From Daejeonia sp002484105 (GTDB lineage Bacteria > Bacteroidota > Bacteroidia > Flavobacteriales > Weeksellaceae), in contig NZ_CP195105.1 of NCBI RefSeq assembly GCF_051175565.1, forward strand, positions 2,976,001 to 3,040,000: a DNA stretch of 64,000 nucleotides. Reading direction: 5' to 3'. The position numbers and the translations under genes are program-made. Under the pieces are notes generated by a model. The model worked only from the letters and a program-made list of their open reading frames with translations, was not told the DNA's origin and did no database searches. Shown here piece by piece: positions 17,318 to 27,177 of the stretch (position 1 is its first letter; each line of letters begins with the position of its first letter).

Positions 17318-18679
17318 ATGGAAAGTAAAAAAGAATTCTTCCTGGAATGCTACAAACTTGGCATCATCAAGTTTGGGCGCTTCACCCTGAAAAGCGGCAT
17401 CGAAAGTCCTTTTTATGTAGACCTTCGCCCACTGGCATCGGATCCGAAAATTCTGAAAAGCCTGGCAAACTATCTTTTGGAAATGCTTCCGCTGGACAAT
17501 TTTGACCTGATATGCGGTGTCCCGTATGCTGCACTGCCAATGGCTACCGCAATGTCTCTGGAAAGCTACATCCCACTCATCATCAAGCGCAAGGAAGCTA
17601 AAGAATACGGCACGAAAAAACTGATTGAAGGCATTTACCAAAAGGGGCAGAACTGTCTGCTGGTAGAAGATGTCATCACCTCCGGAAAATCTCTGGTGGA
17701 GACCATTGCCGAAATAGAAAACGAAGATCTGAAGGTCTCTGATATTGTCGTCGTACTCGACCGGGAACAGGGAGGAAAGCAACTCTTGGAAAAGAAAGGC
17801 TTCAGCGTGCATACTCTTTTTACGATTTCGGAAGTATGCGATATGCTGAAGGAAGAACGCCTCCTGGACGGGGAAGAAATCTCACGCATCCAAGATTTTC
17901 TGGCAGGCAATGAAGTGAAATTCCAGGAAAAGAAAAGGCATACCTACGAGCAAAAGCTTGCCCTTACTGAACATGCTGTATCCAAAAAGCTGCTGGAAAC
18001 GGCACTGGAAAAAAAATCCAACCTTATTGCCTCAGCAGATGTCATCACCACGGCAGAGCTGCATCAGCTGGCAGAAAAAGTTGGCCCGCATATCGTGGCA
18101 CTCAAAACACATATCGATATCATCACTGATTTTGACTTTGACAAAACCATTATTCCGCTGCGTGATATTGCCGAAAAACACAATTTTCTGATCATGGAAG
18201 ACCGGAAATTTGCCGACATCGGCAGTACGCAGGAACTTCAGTATTCTTACGGAATTTATAAAATATCTTCATGGGCCGATCTGATTACTTCCCAGGTGAT
18301 CGGTGGATACCAGTCGATGGATTTTTTCCTGAATTCAGGAATCGTGGCCATCCTGAGCATGTCCAGTAAAGGCACCCTTACCGACCAGCATTACTTTGAA
18401 GAAGCGCTGAAAATTGCCGAGACACACCCGGGAGTGATTGGTGGAGTTTCGCAGAAGAAAATTCCGGAAAGCCTTCTTCTTTTTACGCCCGGTGTCAACC
18501 TGAAAACCGGTGGTGACGGAAAAGGACAGATATACAATACTCCGGAAAAAGTTTTCAAAACGCTGCACACCGATTTCATGATTGTCGGACGCGGAATATA
18601 CAAGTCTGACGATCAGGAAAAGGCGGCGCTGGAATATAAAATTGCCGGCTGGAATGCATATCTTGAAAGTCTGCAATAG
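17318..18679 (+). CDS. pyrEF: Bifunctional orotate phosphoribosyltransferase / OMP decarboxylase (UMP synthase-like)
   Basis: 453 residues forming one continuous frame. Residues 1-200 are OPRT: FGRFTLKSGIESPFYVDLRP, then PRPP loop LLVEDVITSGKS (114-125). Residues ~205-453 are OMPDC: ALKTHIDII (Lys263, Asp267), catalytic EDRKFADIG (Lys297, Asp300), PGV (391-393), and GRGIY with the phosphate-binding Arg425. It carries out the last two steps of UMP synthesis. Domain order OPRT-OMPDC and motifs such as YKISSWADLI and the closing WNAYLESL resemble animal UMP synthase, whereas most bacteria use separate enzymes. Both active sites look intact. Confidence 0.95.
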   Translation: MESKKEFFLECYKLGIIKFGRFTLKSGIESPFYVDLRPLASDPKILKSLANYLLEMLPLDNFDLICGVPYAALPMATAMSLESYIPLIIKRKEAKEYGTKKLIEGIYQKGQNCLLVEDVITSGKSLVETIAEIENEDLKVSDIVVVLDREQGGKQLLEKKGFSVHTLFTISEVCDMLKEERLLDGEEISRIQDFLAGNEVKFQEKKRHTYEQKLALTEHAVSKKLLETALEKKSNLIASADVITTAELHQLAEKVGPHIVALKTHIDIITDFDFDKTIIPLRDIAEKHNFLIMEDRKFADIGSTQELQYSYGIYKISSWADLITSQVIGGYQSMDFFLNSGIVAILSMSSKGTLTDQHYFEEALKIAETHPGVIGGVSQKKIPESLLLFTPGVNLKTGGDGKGQIYNTPEKVFKTLHTDFMIVGRGIYKSDDQEKAALEYKIAGWNAYLESLQ

Positions 18680-18682
18680 CAC

Positions 18683-19576
18683 TCAGCGATGCTGATACAA
18701 CTGATAAAAACGCTTCACAGATGGCGGACGGAAGATATATCTGGTCGTTGCCATCTGTGGAGCTTTTGCATGAATTTCGTACCATGGCGATATTTTCAGG
18801 TTTCCGGGATTTTTCAGAATATGAATATCCTGTGCCGGCATAAAACTTTCTGCCAGAAGATAGAGATTATGCCCTGATGAATTGCGTGCTGCCCCGACAA
18901 TCATCACCACATGCCCCGGACTTCCCGGTGCAATAAGAAAATCACCCACCTTTATCTCGCGGTCGGATGTTACCGTAACCGACTCGCGGTCGAGAGAAAT
19001 GCTGCCTGCATACTGAAAAACAAGGTCGAGATATTTTCGGAAACTGCCATAGCTGCCATCCACACTTCCCCGATGCACAAACGTTACCGAATCGCCCCGC
19101 TCAATGGTGCGCATGCCTTTCCTGAAATCATTCCATGACATTTTCTGTCCGCTTGTAAAACGAAATGCAATATCATCGAAACGCTTGTTCTGCCACAGAT
19201 ATTCGGCATAAAGCCTGATCCATGCATCGGCACACTGCTGCAAATCACGATCGCCGGTATCCAACCGGATCACTGCGGCATGCAGATGCTGTTTCCCGAC
19301 CGGATTCCCGCGGAAATCGCGTACAGGAGCACCATCGGGAAGCAAAGGGAGCTGCTCCAGAAAATCTCCGAAAGAACCAGGAATTTCTTTTTGCCACACA
19401 TAATCCTCCGGCGGCTGGAATCTTGTACGGATCGTATTTTTTCCTGACTGATCCGGCAAAACACGAAATTCTTCCTGAACCTGCGAGCAGAAGATTCCGG
19501 GAAAAAGAAACAGCCAGAAAAAAGAAAACCTGTACAAAATATAGCAATATATCCGTTCATCAAATTTAAAAAACAT
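18683..19576 (-). CDS. DUF4846 domain-containing secreted protein
   Basis: 297 residues with an N-terminal hydrophobic signal segment ending near GIFCSQVQ. The DUF4846 pattern is clear: SFGDFLEQLPLLPDGAPVRD, AVIRLDTGDRDLQQCADAWI, RFTSGQKMSWNDFRKG and GDFLIAPGSPGHVVMIVGAA. The last segment, with a conserved His, resembles an NlpC/P60- or transglutaminase-like fold, and GDFxxxxGxPGHxxxI suggests a hydrolase active site, but this is inference. It is divergent from the barrel protein gene (63 bp) and ends 3 bp after the pyrEF stop (convergent). Confidence 0.85.
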   Translation of the reverse strand: MFFKFDERIYCYILYRFSFFWLFLFPGIFCSQVQEEFRVLPDQSGKNTIRTRFQPPEDYVWQKEIPGSFGDFLEQLPLLPDGAPVRDFRGNPVGKQHLHAAVIRLDTGDRDLQQCADAWIRLYAEYLWQNKRFDDIAFRFTSGQKMSWNDFRKGMRTIERGDSVTFVHRGSVDGSYGSFRKYLDLVFQYAGSISLDRESVTVTSDREIKVGDFLIAPGSPGHVVMIVGAARNSSGHNLYLLAESFMPAQDIHILKNPGNLKISPWYEIHAKAPQMATTRYIFRPPSVKRFYQLYQHR

Positions 19577-19621
19577 TCATGAAAACCATCAAAAATCAGT
19601 GGCATATCATAATTTATCTCT

Positions 19622-19629
19622 TATATTTG
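19622..19629 (+). promoter_or_regulatory. -7 box of the barrel protein gene
   Basis: TATATTTG, exact TAnnTTTG. Its position leaves only about 4 nt before ATG 19640 but about 13 nt before GTG 19649. Confidence 0.5.
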
Positions 19630-19648
19630 AAAACAGTTTATGGTGCCG

Positions 19649-22459
19649 GTGACAAAATTTGTTTTTACCTTTCTTTTGATTTTCTGCTTTTGCTGCATCT
19701 CTGCACAGCAGGACACCATCTATATTCATGCAGAAACAGGCGGAGACCTCCGCACCGTACATGTCCAGCAGAAATTCCGTTATACCAACCCACTGAACGA
19801 ATCTGTTTCCAACGTCAAACTTCTGAACTGGATTTCTGCCTACCGCAACAGAGGCACATCGCTCGCCGAGCGCAAACTGGAAGACCAGAAAAAGGAACTT
19901 TATTTTGCCCACAAAAAAGAACTCGGAAAACTGCTCTCCCTGCAGATTAACGGTTCTCCCTATACGGGCAACACGGGGAAACAAAATCTTTTTTATCCAC
20001 TGGAAAAACCGCTGCTTCCGGGAGAAAGCATCCTGCTGAACCTTACTTATACACTGCAGCTTCCGTCCGATAAATTTACCGGTTACGGATATGGGAACAG
20101 CCATGCACTGCTGAAATATTTCTTCATTGTTCCCGATGGTTTCGAGTCGCAGGGACAACCCCACAAAGATTATCTCGACATTGAAGAAACGCAGCTGGGC
20201 GGCACATTCTGGAAAATCCAATTCCAGGCTGAAGCGCCTTATTCCGTTGAAAGCAACCTGCCACAAATCTCGGAAAACCATTTTGAAGGATCTCTGAACA
20301 GCGATCCGCAATTCTATATCAGCCTTGTCCCTGCACAGCGCATCAACGTGCGCATTGCAGACAGAACCATTCCTGTGGTCTTCGGCTATATCCCTGATGC
20401 CGACGAACAGAAAAACCTTGAATTCTATCTGCCTCTTCAACTGAACTTTATCGAAAAAAAAATCGGAAAACTACCGGAAAAAATCCTGATCTCCGAGAAA
20501 TGCCGACGTCAGAATGATTTTTTCGGGAATGACGATATCCGTTTCTGGAAATTTCGCTTCCAGATGTTCAGTGATGCGGAAAAAACGGATATGGACTATT
20601 TCAACATCCTCTCCACCATCATCATGGAAAACAGCATTTATGCTGAGAAAAAAGAAAATCACTGGATCAAAAACGGGCTGAAAACCTATCTGGAATACGA
20701 ATATCTGAACACCTTTTACAAAAACCGGAAACTGCTGGGCGATTTGCCAGACAATATGAGGTTTTTCGGAATACGACCCCTCAGATTATTCAATGCATCC
20801 AAGCTGATGCTCACGGAGCGGTATGGGCTTACCTATCAATATATTGCTTCACAGAACCTTGATCAGAAAATAGGGAAGCGTTTCGACCTGCTCAGCAACT
20901 TCAATGTCATGGCGATAAGCCAGTTTGAGACGGGCATTCTTTTCCATTTTATTGCGGAAAAAATGGGAATCTCTCATTTTGATCTCTTCATCCGGCAATA
21001 TTTCCAGCGGCATCCGGAAGTTTTTGACCAGAAAACATTTTATCAAGAGCTGAATGAGGCCAGCAACCAGTCTTCCGGATTTCTTCAGACGATGATTGAA
21101 AGAAGGCAGAGAATCAACTTCAGTCTCGGGCATTTTGAGAAAACCCCGGACAGCATTTCCATTAAAGTCAAAAAAAATACACCACTCGCCATCCCCTTCC
21201 GCATCACCGCCGAATCGGAAAATGCAAAAGAAACGCGTTGGTTCGATACCCAAACCGGAGAAAAAACAAATACCTACACCCTGGCAGGACAGGACATTTC
21301 CAAGATACAGATCAACAGCGGATACATTTTTCCCGAAAGCAATTTCCGTGACAATTATGTATACACCAAAGGCTTTTTTTCTCATCATAAAAAAGTAAAG
21401 TTCAAACTTTTTCAGGATATTCCGAATCCTGAGTACAACGAAATATACATCAACCCAAGGCTGAACTTCAACATTTACGACAAAGTTCTGCTGGGAATGA
21501 ATTTCAAGAACAAGTCGCTCTTTGACCAGAATTTCATCTATTCTGTAACGCCATATTACAGCACGGGAATGGGACAGATGACAGGATCTTTATCTGTTGC
21601 ATACAGCCTGCGTCCGGTGCACAGTTTTTTCCGGAATCTGCAACTGGGCTTTACGGGGACGGCTTTTCACTACGACTATGACCTGGAATACCGAAAAATA
21701 TCAGGATATGCACTGATGAATTTCAACAAAAACCCTCGCAGCACTGTCAGTCAGGGAATACGTCTGTCTTATAATTTTTTCGAGAAAGACCTTACTGCGG
21801 AAATGATGGCCCGCAATGACTATGACCGCTACCGACTGTGGAATTTAAGTTACGGATATTCTGACAGCAAAGCGATACATGAAGTTGCATTCGGAGCCAA
21901 TTTCCAGTGGATGAAAGATTTTCAGAAAATTTCGGGAGAGTCTTTTTACCGATGGGAGTATGCCTCCGGACGCAAGATCAGTTTCCGTCTCTTTGCCGGA
22001 TATTTCTTTAGAAACCATACCCGCAACAGCCTTTTTGATTACGGAATTTCGAGGATTTCCAACTATTCCTTTTCCTACGGACTGCTTGGGCAGAGTGCTA
22101 CAGAAGGCATACTTTCGCAGCAGTTTGTGCTTGCGGAAGGAGGTTTCAAGTCTTTTGCAGGTAACTCTGACAAGGTAAACCAATGGATGATAAGCCAGAA
22201 TATAGACGCCCATATCTGGAAATGCTTCAATATCTATGCAGATGCCGCCATCTACCGCAACAGGTATCAAAGTACACAGTGGATATGGGACAGCGGGATA
22301 AAACTGAAAGTGATCCCCGACTTTCTGGAAATCTATTTCCCGGTGCAGTCGACACTGGGATTTGAGCCTTCCTTCAAAGATTATGGCAGCAGAATCCGGT
22401 ACACACTCGTTTTTGATCTCGCTTCGGTGACGAATTATTTCCGCAGAGGCTGGTTCTGA
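19649..22459 (+). CDS. Outer-membrane protein with degenerate M1-aminopeptidase-like domain and C-terminal barrel
   Basis: 936 residues from GTG 19649 (MTKFVFTFLLIFCFCCISAQ signal), or 939 from ATG 19640. The N-terminal half resembles M1 aminopeptidases: a beta saddle with VQQKFRYTNPLNESVSNVKL and LPSDKFTGYGYG, then a helical region. The zinc site is gone: no HEXXH occurs, and the normally conserved W-x-x-EG segment reads HWIKNGLKTYLEYEYL (341-356, ATG numbering). From about residue 590 to the end the sequence is an outer-membrane barrel, closing with NYFRRGWF. So it is probably a pseudo-enzyme or binding domain anchored in the outer membrane. Function unknown. Confidence 0.75.
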   Translation: MTKFVFTFLLIFCFCCISAQQDTIYIHAETGGDLRTVHVQQKFRYTNPLNESVSNVKLLNWISAYRNRGTSLAERKLEDQKKELYFAHKKELGKLLSLQINGSPYTGNTGKQNLFYPLEKPLLPGESILLNLTYTLQLPSDKFTGYGYGNSHALLKYFFIVPDGFESQGQPHKDYLDIEETQLGGTFWKIQFQAEAPYSVESNLPQISENHFEGSLNSDPQFYISLVPAQRINVRIADRTIPVVFGYIPDADEQKNLEFYLPLQLNFIEKKIGKLPEKILISEKCRRQNDFFGNDDIRFWKFRFQMFSDAEKTDMDYFNILSTIIMENSIYAEKKENHWIKNGLKTYLEYEYLNTFYKNRKLLGDLPDNMRFFGIRPLRLFNASKLMLTERYGLTYQYIASQNLDQKIGKRFDLLSNFNVMAISQFETGILFHFIAEKMGISHFDLFIRQYFQRHPEVFDQKTFYQELNEASNQSSGFLQTMIERRQRINFSLGHFEKTPDSISIKVKKNTPLAIPFRITAESENAKETRWFDTQTGEKTNTYTLAGQDISKIQINSGYIFPESNFRDNYVYTKGFFSHHKKVKFKLFQDIPNPEYNEIYINPRLNFNIYDKVLLGMNFKNKSLFDQNFIYSVTPYYSTGMGQMTGSLSVAYSLRPVHSFFRNLQLGFTGTAFHYDYDLEYRKISGYALMNFNKNPRSTVSQGIRLSYNFFEKDLTAEMMARNDYDRYRLWNLSYGYSDSKAIHEVAFGANFQWMKDFQKISGESFYRWEYASGRKISFRLFAGYFFRNHTRNSLFDYGISRISNYSFSYGLLGQSATEGILSQQFVLAEGGFKSFAGNSDKVNQWMISQNIDAHIWKCFNIYADAAIYRNRYQSTQWIWDSGIKLKVIPDFLEIYFPVQSTLGFEPSFKDYGSRIRYTLVFDLASVTNYFRRGWF

Positions 22460-22488
22460 GATACGAAACACCATTCTTTCTTAGTCGT

Positions 22489-22519
22489 AAAAAAAAATCC
22501 GCCTCACTTCTGAGACGGA
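22489..22519 (-). terminator. Intrinsic terminator of the M16 protease gene
   Basis: Stem TCCGCCTCA / TGAGACGGA (22498-22506 with 22511-22519, one wobble) and a nine-base T tract on the minus strand (A-run 22489-22497). It lies between convergent genes. Confidence 0.85.
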
Positions 22520-22546
22520 TACAGGGATAAAGTTTTGCAGGATTCA

Positions 22547-25471
22547 TTAATATCCGAAAACTTCTTCAAGAGATACTTTCTGCACCTCACCGATCTTTTT
22601 CATTTCTTCCAGCGGAAGTTTCTTTTCAGAAGCTACCACCACATACGTATAGGGCTTGCCGGAAAGATAATTTCTATGGAAAGCGCGGATATCATCCATG
22701 GTGATACTGTCCACACTGCTGTAGATCTGCTTTCTGATATCATCGTTCAGGCCGTGCTGCTTTGCAGAAAGGTAGTTGTAGATAATATCATCCTGCGTAA
22801 TACGTTCGGTCTGGATATCCTTTTTCACCTGATTTTTAGCAAGAATGAGATTGGCAGGCAGTTCCGGCATTTTGGTAAGAAGTTCGTTCATTGCAGCAAC
22901 CGCTTCTTTGAACTTGTCTGCCTGGCTGCCGACGTATCCCAGCATGTAATAATTTTCATCTTTTTTTGCCGGGCTCACATAGTAGCCATAAGTACTGTAT
23001 GCCAGTGCCTTACTCTCCCGGATGGTCTGGAAAACCAGCGAGCCCATACCGCCACCAAAATAATTATTGAACACATCCACTACCGTAGATTTTTCAGGAT
23101 CATACGGGTCGGTATTTCGGATCCATCGCGTTTCCGACTGTACCATATCATAATCAGTAAAGAGCACTTTGTTGTGATCACTGGAAACCTGTCTGAATAC
23201 TTTTGCAGGCGCCGGCACTGCAAATGATGCTGGTACCCTGTGAAGTTTCTGGAGTGAAGCGGTCAGTTCGGAAAGTGAAGCCGGCCCGTAGTAGATCAGG
23301 GTTTGTTCGTATCCGTTCAGGCTCTGGATGCGCTGTGTGAGTTCAGCTGGGGTGATAGCAGCGAGCTGAGCATCCGTCAGTGTATTATTGAATTTATTCT
23401 GTGCTCCGTACATCGCATAAGAAGTAAGTCCCTGCATGATGGCACCTTTGTTCAGTTTGGCATCTTTACGGGCTTTTGCCAGCCGGGCTTTCAGTCCGTT
23501 CAGTGCCGCATCGTCAGGTTTGACATTCAGGACAAGATCTTCATAAAGCTGTACAGCCTGTGTAAAATTTTCCTGCAGCCCTTCGATGGTAACTGTGGTG
23601 TATTCTTCTCCGGCAGAAATAGTAAAGCTGGAAGCAATTTTGTAGAATGCCTTGGAGATATCTTCCGCAGATTTACGGTCAGTTCCGAGAAACTGTATAT
23701 ACTGTGCGGCTATCGGGAGTTTCATATCATTCAGGCTGCCGACTTTGTAACGGTACCTGAGACGGAACAGATCATTGTCTTTATTCGGAACATAGAGAAT
23801 TTCTGCTTTTTCGAGATTTCCTCTCTGGATGTCTTGGTTATAATCCAGGAAAACCGGCTCCGAAGGCACGCTGGGCATCTCTTCAATCATTTTCACGAAG
23901 GCAGACTGCTTGTCCGCATTGGTTTCTACGGGAGTGATGGCAGGTTTTTCAATTTTCACAAGATCTTTTCTTTCTCCTTTTCTCTTGAGAACTGCAACAT
24001 AATTATCACCAAAATATTTATTGGCAAACGCTACGACATCTGCTTTTTTAATTTTGGACAGATCATTGACATACGCTACCTGCGTTTTCCAGTCGAGATC
24101 GGAAGTAAAGGCATCCATCAGCAATCCGGCCCTTCCGCCGTATGTCTCGGTATTCTGGATAATGCTTTTCTTGGTATTGTTGACGATGGCAGAAATAAGG
24201 TCGTCATCAAAGTTTCCTTTTTTAAGATTTTCAATTTCGTTCAGGACAAGGGCTTTCACCTCTTCCAGTGTCTGTCCGGTAGTGGGAGCGGCATTCAGAT
24301 AAAGAATTCCGTAGTCTATGAGCGTATAGGTAAAGGCACTTGCTCGCAGCAGTTTTTGTTTTTTAACGAGATTCAGGTCGAGAAGCCCTGCTTTTCCGTT
24401 GGTAAGGATAGATCCTACAAGATCAGCCAGCAAAACATCTTTATCCTTGTTTCCTGGCAGTCTGTACCCTATTGTGAGGCTTTCCGCATCGGGGCCTACA
24501 ATTTCTTTAATGATCGGTTTTGTAATGCTCTCTTCCGGTTTGAAGGTATATTTCGGCACCGGTTTGTTTTTCATGTACGAAAAAAGTTTGTCAATCTCTG
24601 CAATGGCCTGGTCCGGATTAAAATCTCCTGAAAGGATAATCCCCATATTGTTCGGAACATAATAGGTATTAAAATACTTGCGTATCTCAACAAGAGACGG
24701 ATTTTTAAGGTCTTCTACCTTCCCGATGGTAGTCTGCAGGCCATAGTTATGTTTTTTGAAGAGATTGGAAAAAAGAGTCTCGAACACCTGACGCGAATCA
24801 CTGTCCAGGGTTCTGTTTTTTTCTTCATAAACGGCTTCCAACTCGGTGTGAAAAATCCTCAGAACAGGATTTCTGAAACGTTCTGCCTGCACCGCCAGAT
24901 ACTTATCCAGCGAACTTCCCGGTACGTCATCTGTGTACACCGTCTGCTCAAATGAAGTAAATGCGTTGGTTCCCTGTGCTCCCATGGCAGACATCATTTT
25001 GTCGTATTCGTTAGCGATGGAATATTTACTGGCCACCCCCGATACAGAATCTATCTGATGGTAGATGGCTTTGCGTTTTGCTTCGTCTCTGGTCGTGTTA
25101 TACTGTTCGTAGAGGGCGTCGATCTTGTCGAGCTGGGGTTTTTCTTTTGCCCAGTCGAGGGAGCCATATTTGTCGGTTCCTTTAAAGAGCATGTGTTCCA
25201 GATAATGTGCCAGTCCGGTATGGGTGGCAGGGTCGGTTTTGCTTCCTGCCTTCACCGCCACGTATGCCTGGATTCTCGGATCTTTATCCGTTGGACTGAG
25301 GATTACCGTCAGCCCGTTCTTCAGGGTATAGAACCGTGCATTGGTAGGGTCGTTGGTGACATAGCGGTATGTATAGCCGCCGCTCGTAGCCTGTTTCCAT
25401 TCGTAATTCTGTGCAAAGGTGTACACCGAAATTACCACTGCAAAAAGGGCCGTAGTCATTCTTTTTAGCAT
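22547..25471 (-). CDS. M16-family zinc metalloprotease (pitrilysin-like), two-repeat form
   Basis: 974 residues with signal peptide MLKRMTTALFAVVISVYTFA. The inverted zinc motif HYLEH lies at 89-93 in GLAHYLEHMLFKG, and the third ligand region ELEAVYEEKNR at 210-220. Three further M16 domains follow, including the second-half marker NNYFGGGMGSLVFQTIRESK, where no HXXEH is present, as is normal for the inactive half. It is exported, probably to the periplasm, and degrades peptides. It stands alone with its own terminator. Confidence 0.95.
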   Translation of the reverse strand: MLKRMTTALFAVVISVYTFAQNYEWKQATSGGYTYRYVTNDPTNARFYTLKNGLTVILSPTDKDPRIQAYVAVKAGSKTDPATHTGLAHYLEHMLFKGTDKYGSLDWAKEKPQLDKIDALYEQYNTTRDEAKRKAIYHQIDSVSGVASKYSIANEYDKMMSAMGAQGTNAFTSFEQTVYTDDVPGSSLDKYLAVQAERFRNPVLRIFHTELEAVYEEKNRTLDSDSRQVFETLFSNLFKKHNYGLQTTIGKVEDLKNPSLVEIRKYFNTYYVPNNMGIILSGDFNPDQAIAEIDKLFSYMKNKPVPKYTFKPEESITKPIIKEIVGPDAESLTIGYRLPGNKDKDVLLADLVGSILTNGKAGLLDLNLVKKQKLLRASAFTYTLIDYGILYLNAAPTTGQTLEEVKALVLNEIENLKKGNFDDDLISAIVNNTKKSIIQNTETYGGRAGLLMDAFTSDLDWKTQVAYVNDLSKIKKADVVAFANKYFGDNYVAVLKRKGERKDLVKIEKPAITPVETNADKQSAFVKMIEEMPSVPSEPVFLDYNQDIQRGNLEKAEILYVPNKDNDLFRLRYRYKVGSLNDMKLPIAAQYIQFLGTDRKSAEDISKAFYKIASSFTISAGEEYTTVTIEGLQENFTQAVQLYEDLVLNVKPDDAALNGLKARLAKARKDAKLNKGAIMQGLTSYAMYGAQNKFNNTLTDAQLAAITPAELTQRIQSLNGYEQTLIYYGPASLSELTASLQKLHRVPASFAVPAPAKVFRQVSSDHNKVLFTDYDMVQSETRWIRNTDPYDPEKSTVVDVFNNYFGGGMGSLVFQTIRESKALAYSTYGYYVSPAKKDENYYMLGYVGSQADKFKEAVAAMNELLTKMPELPANLILAKNQVKKDIQTERITQDDIIYNYLSAKQHGLNDDIRKQIYSSVDSITMDDIRAFHRNYLSGKPYTYVVVASEKKLPLEEMKKIGEVQKVSLEEVFGY

Positions 25472-25613
25472 AATGTATATTTTGATTACTGGTTAATTAG
25501 ACGTTTTATTTTTCGAAATATTACAACAAAAAAAACATTTTTGCTGTTTCATCATTCAAATGTATGGCAGTATTCTGTTGGTTTTCTGTTAAAATTCTGC
25601 AAAAAACCGGCGA

Positions 25614-26954
25614 TCAGTCATTTTCGGTTTCATACAGCAGGCGTTCTCCGAAATGCTGCGGAGCAACCGTTCCGTTCTCAAATGCCAGATGTCCGTTGAC
25701 GAAAGTGTGTGTTACCTTGCTGTGGAAAACAGTACCCTCCAGTGGGCTCCAGCCGCATTTGTACAGGATATTTTCTTTGGAAACGGTATATTCCTGATCC
25801 AGATCCATCAGAACCAAATCCGCTTTATAGCCTTCTCTTATAAACCCTCTTTTTTCAATTCTGAAAAGAATGGCCGGATTGTGGCACATTTTCTCCACTA
25901 TTTTCTCCAGGGAAATTTTCCCGTTCCGGTAATTTTCCACCATGACATTCAGCGAATGCTGCACCAGCGGCCCACCGGATGGGCATTGGGTATAGACCTT
26001 CTGTTTTTCTTCCCAGGTGTGCGGTGCATGGTCGGTGGCAATCACATCCATACGTCCGTCAAGAAGTGCGTCCCAGAGTGCGTCTTTGTCTTTCTGTGTT
26101 TTTACGGCAGGGTTCCATTTGATCAGCGTTCCTTTGGTTTCATATTCTTTATCGGTAAATGTGAGATGGTGAATACAAACTTCGGCGGTTATTTTTTTGT
26201 CCTTTAAGGGAATGTCGTTCCGGAAAAGTTCCGTTTCCCGGGCTGTAGAAACATGAAAAACATGCAGCCGCGCACCGGTTTTCTCTGCCAGTGAGATTGC
26301 TTTTGAAAATGATGTGAAGCAGGCCTCTGCGCTGCGGATCATGGGATGAAACCTCACCGGTATATTCTCTCCAAAGCGTGCTTTGTACGCTTCGGTATTT
26401 TTGCGTATGGTAGCTTCGTCTTCGCAGTGTACGGCAATCAGCATTTTTGTACTGCCGAAGATATTTTCCAGTGTTTCCGGATTGTCCACAAGCATATTTC
26501 CGGTAGAAGAGCCCAGAAAGAGCTTAATACCCGGCACATTTCTTGGGTTGGTTTTCAGCACTTCTTCCAGATTGTCATTGGTACCGCCCATCATAAAACC
26601 GTAGTTGGCGAATGCCTTTGTGGCGGCAATGTCGTATTTCTGCTGCAGAAGTTCCTGCGTCACGGCATTGGGTACGGTATTGGGCTGGTCGATAAATGAG
26701 GTAACGCCACCGGCTACAGCCGCACGGCTTTCGGTTTCGATATCCGCTTTCCAGGTAAGCCCCGGCTCACGGAAATGGACCTGATCGTCGATCATTCCCG
26801 GAAGCAGATATTTTCCGGAAGCATCGATGATACGATCTGCTTCTTCAGAAATTCCGGGGAAAATTTTGGTAATGATATCCTCCTCTATCAGGACATCTGC
26901 GCTGAAAATCAGGTCTTCATTAACGATTTTCGCATTTTTGATCAGTGTTTTCAT
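25614..26954 (-). CDS. pyrC: Dihydroorotase
   Basis: 446 residues from ATG 26954; ATG-like codons upstream are beyond the -7 box. It closes the dihydroorotate ring in pyrimidine synthesis, upstream of the pyrEF step encoded in the same window. Typical class I motifs: HFREPGLTWKADI (from His60), DQPNTVP, AVHCEDEA, RLHVFHVSTA, EVCIHHLTF and ATDHAPH. The first His of the usual HxH zinc pair is replaced: DDQVHFR has Gln where most class I enzymes have His. I recall the same reading in other Bacteroidota dihydroorotases, so it is probably active. Confidence 0.93.
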   Translation of the reverse strand: MKTLIKNAKIVNEDLIFSADVLIEEDIITKIFPGISEEADRIIDASGKYLLPGMIDDQVHFREPGLTWKADIETESRAAVAGGVTSFIDQPNTVPNAVTQELLQQKYDIAATKAFANYGFMMGGTNDNLEEVLKTNPRNVPGIKLFLGSSTGNMLVDNPETLENIFGSTKMLIAVHCEDEATIRKNTEAYKARFGENIPVRFHPMIRSAEACFTSFSKAISLAEKTGARLHVFHVSTARETELFRNDIPLKDKKITAEVCIHHLTFTDKEYETKGTLIKWNPAVKTQKDKDALWDALLDGRMDVIATDHAPHTWEEKQKVYTQCPSGGPLVQHSLNVMVENYRNGKISLEKIVEKMCHNPAILFRIEKRGFIREGYKADLVLMDLDQEYTVSKENILYKCGWSPLEGTVFHSKVTHTFVNGHLAFENGTVAPQHFGERLLYETEND

Positions 26955-26971
26955 TGAGATGTATTTCACCG

Positions 26972-26979
26972 TAAAAGTA
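26972..26979 (-). promoter_or_regulatory. -7 box of pyrC
   Basis: TACTTTTA on the minus strand, 7 of 8 matches to TAnnTTTG, 18 bp before ATG 26954. Confidence 0.45.
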
Positions 26980-27177
26980 CAAATAACATTTTTAGAGAAT
27001 GTTGAAAATTGTACCGAATTCTTTTTAAATCCTCAGCTCCTCACATTTGCCGGATTCTGATGTTCTTCCGGGCGTGTTATTGGCGCTCAGATTCCGGATT
27101 CGGAGAATACCATCAGAAGAATACCGCGATGATGCATTATATTGCCTTATCGTCCCATCCCTAATTCATTATTTAAT

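Noticed and set aside
23303..24631. 442-codon plus-strand ORF opposite the M16 protease
   Set aside because: Antisense frame of a confidently identified protease; composition unlike a real protein.
26980..27170. Inverted ATTCTGATG / CATCAGAAG pair in the pyrC-flippase gap as a possible riboswitch
   Set aside because: Arms are short, far apart and on a divergent region; no known pyrimidine-sensing fold could be drawn.
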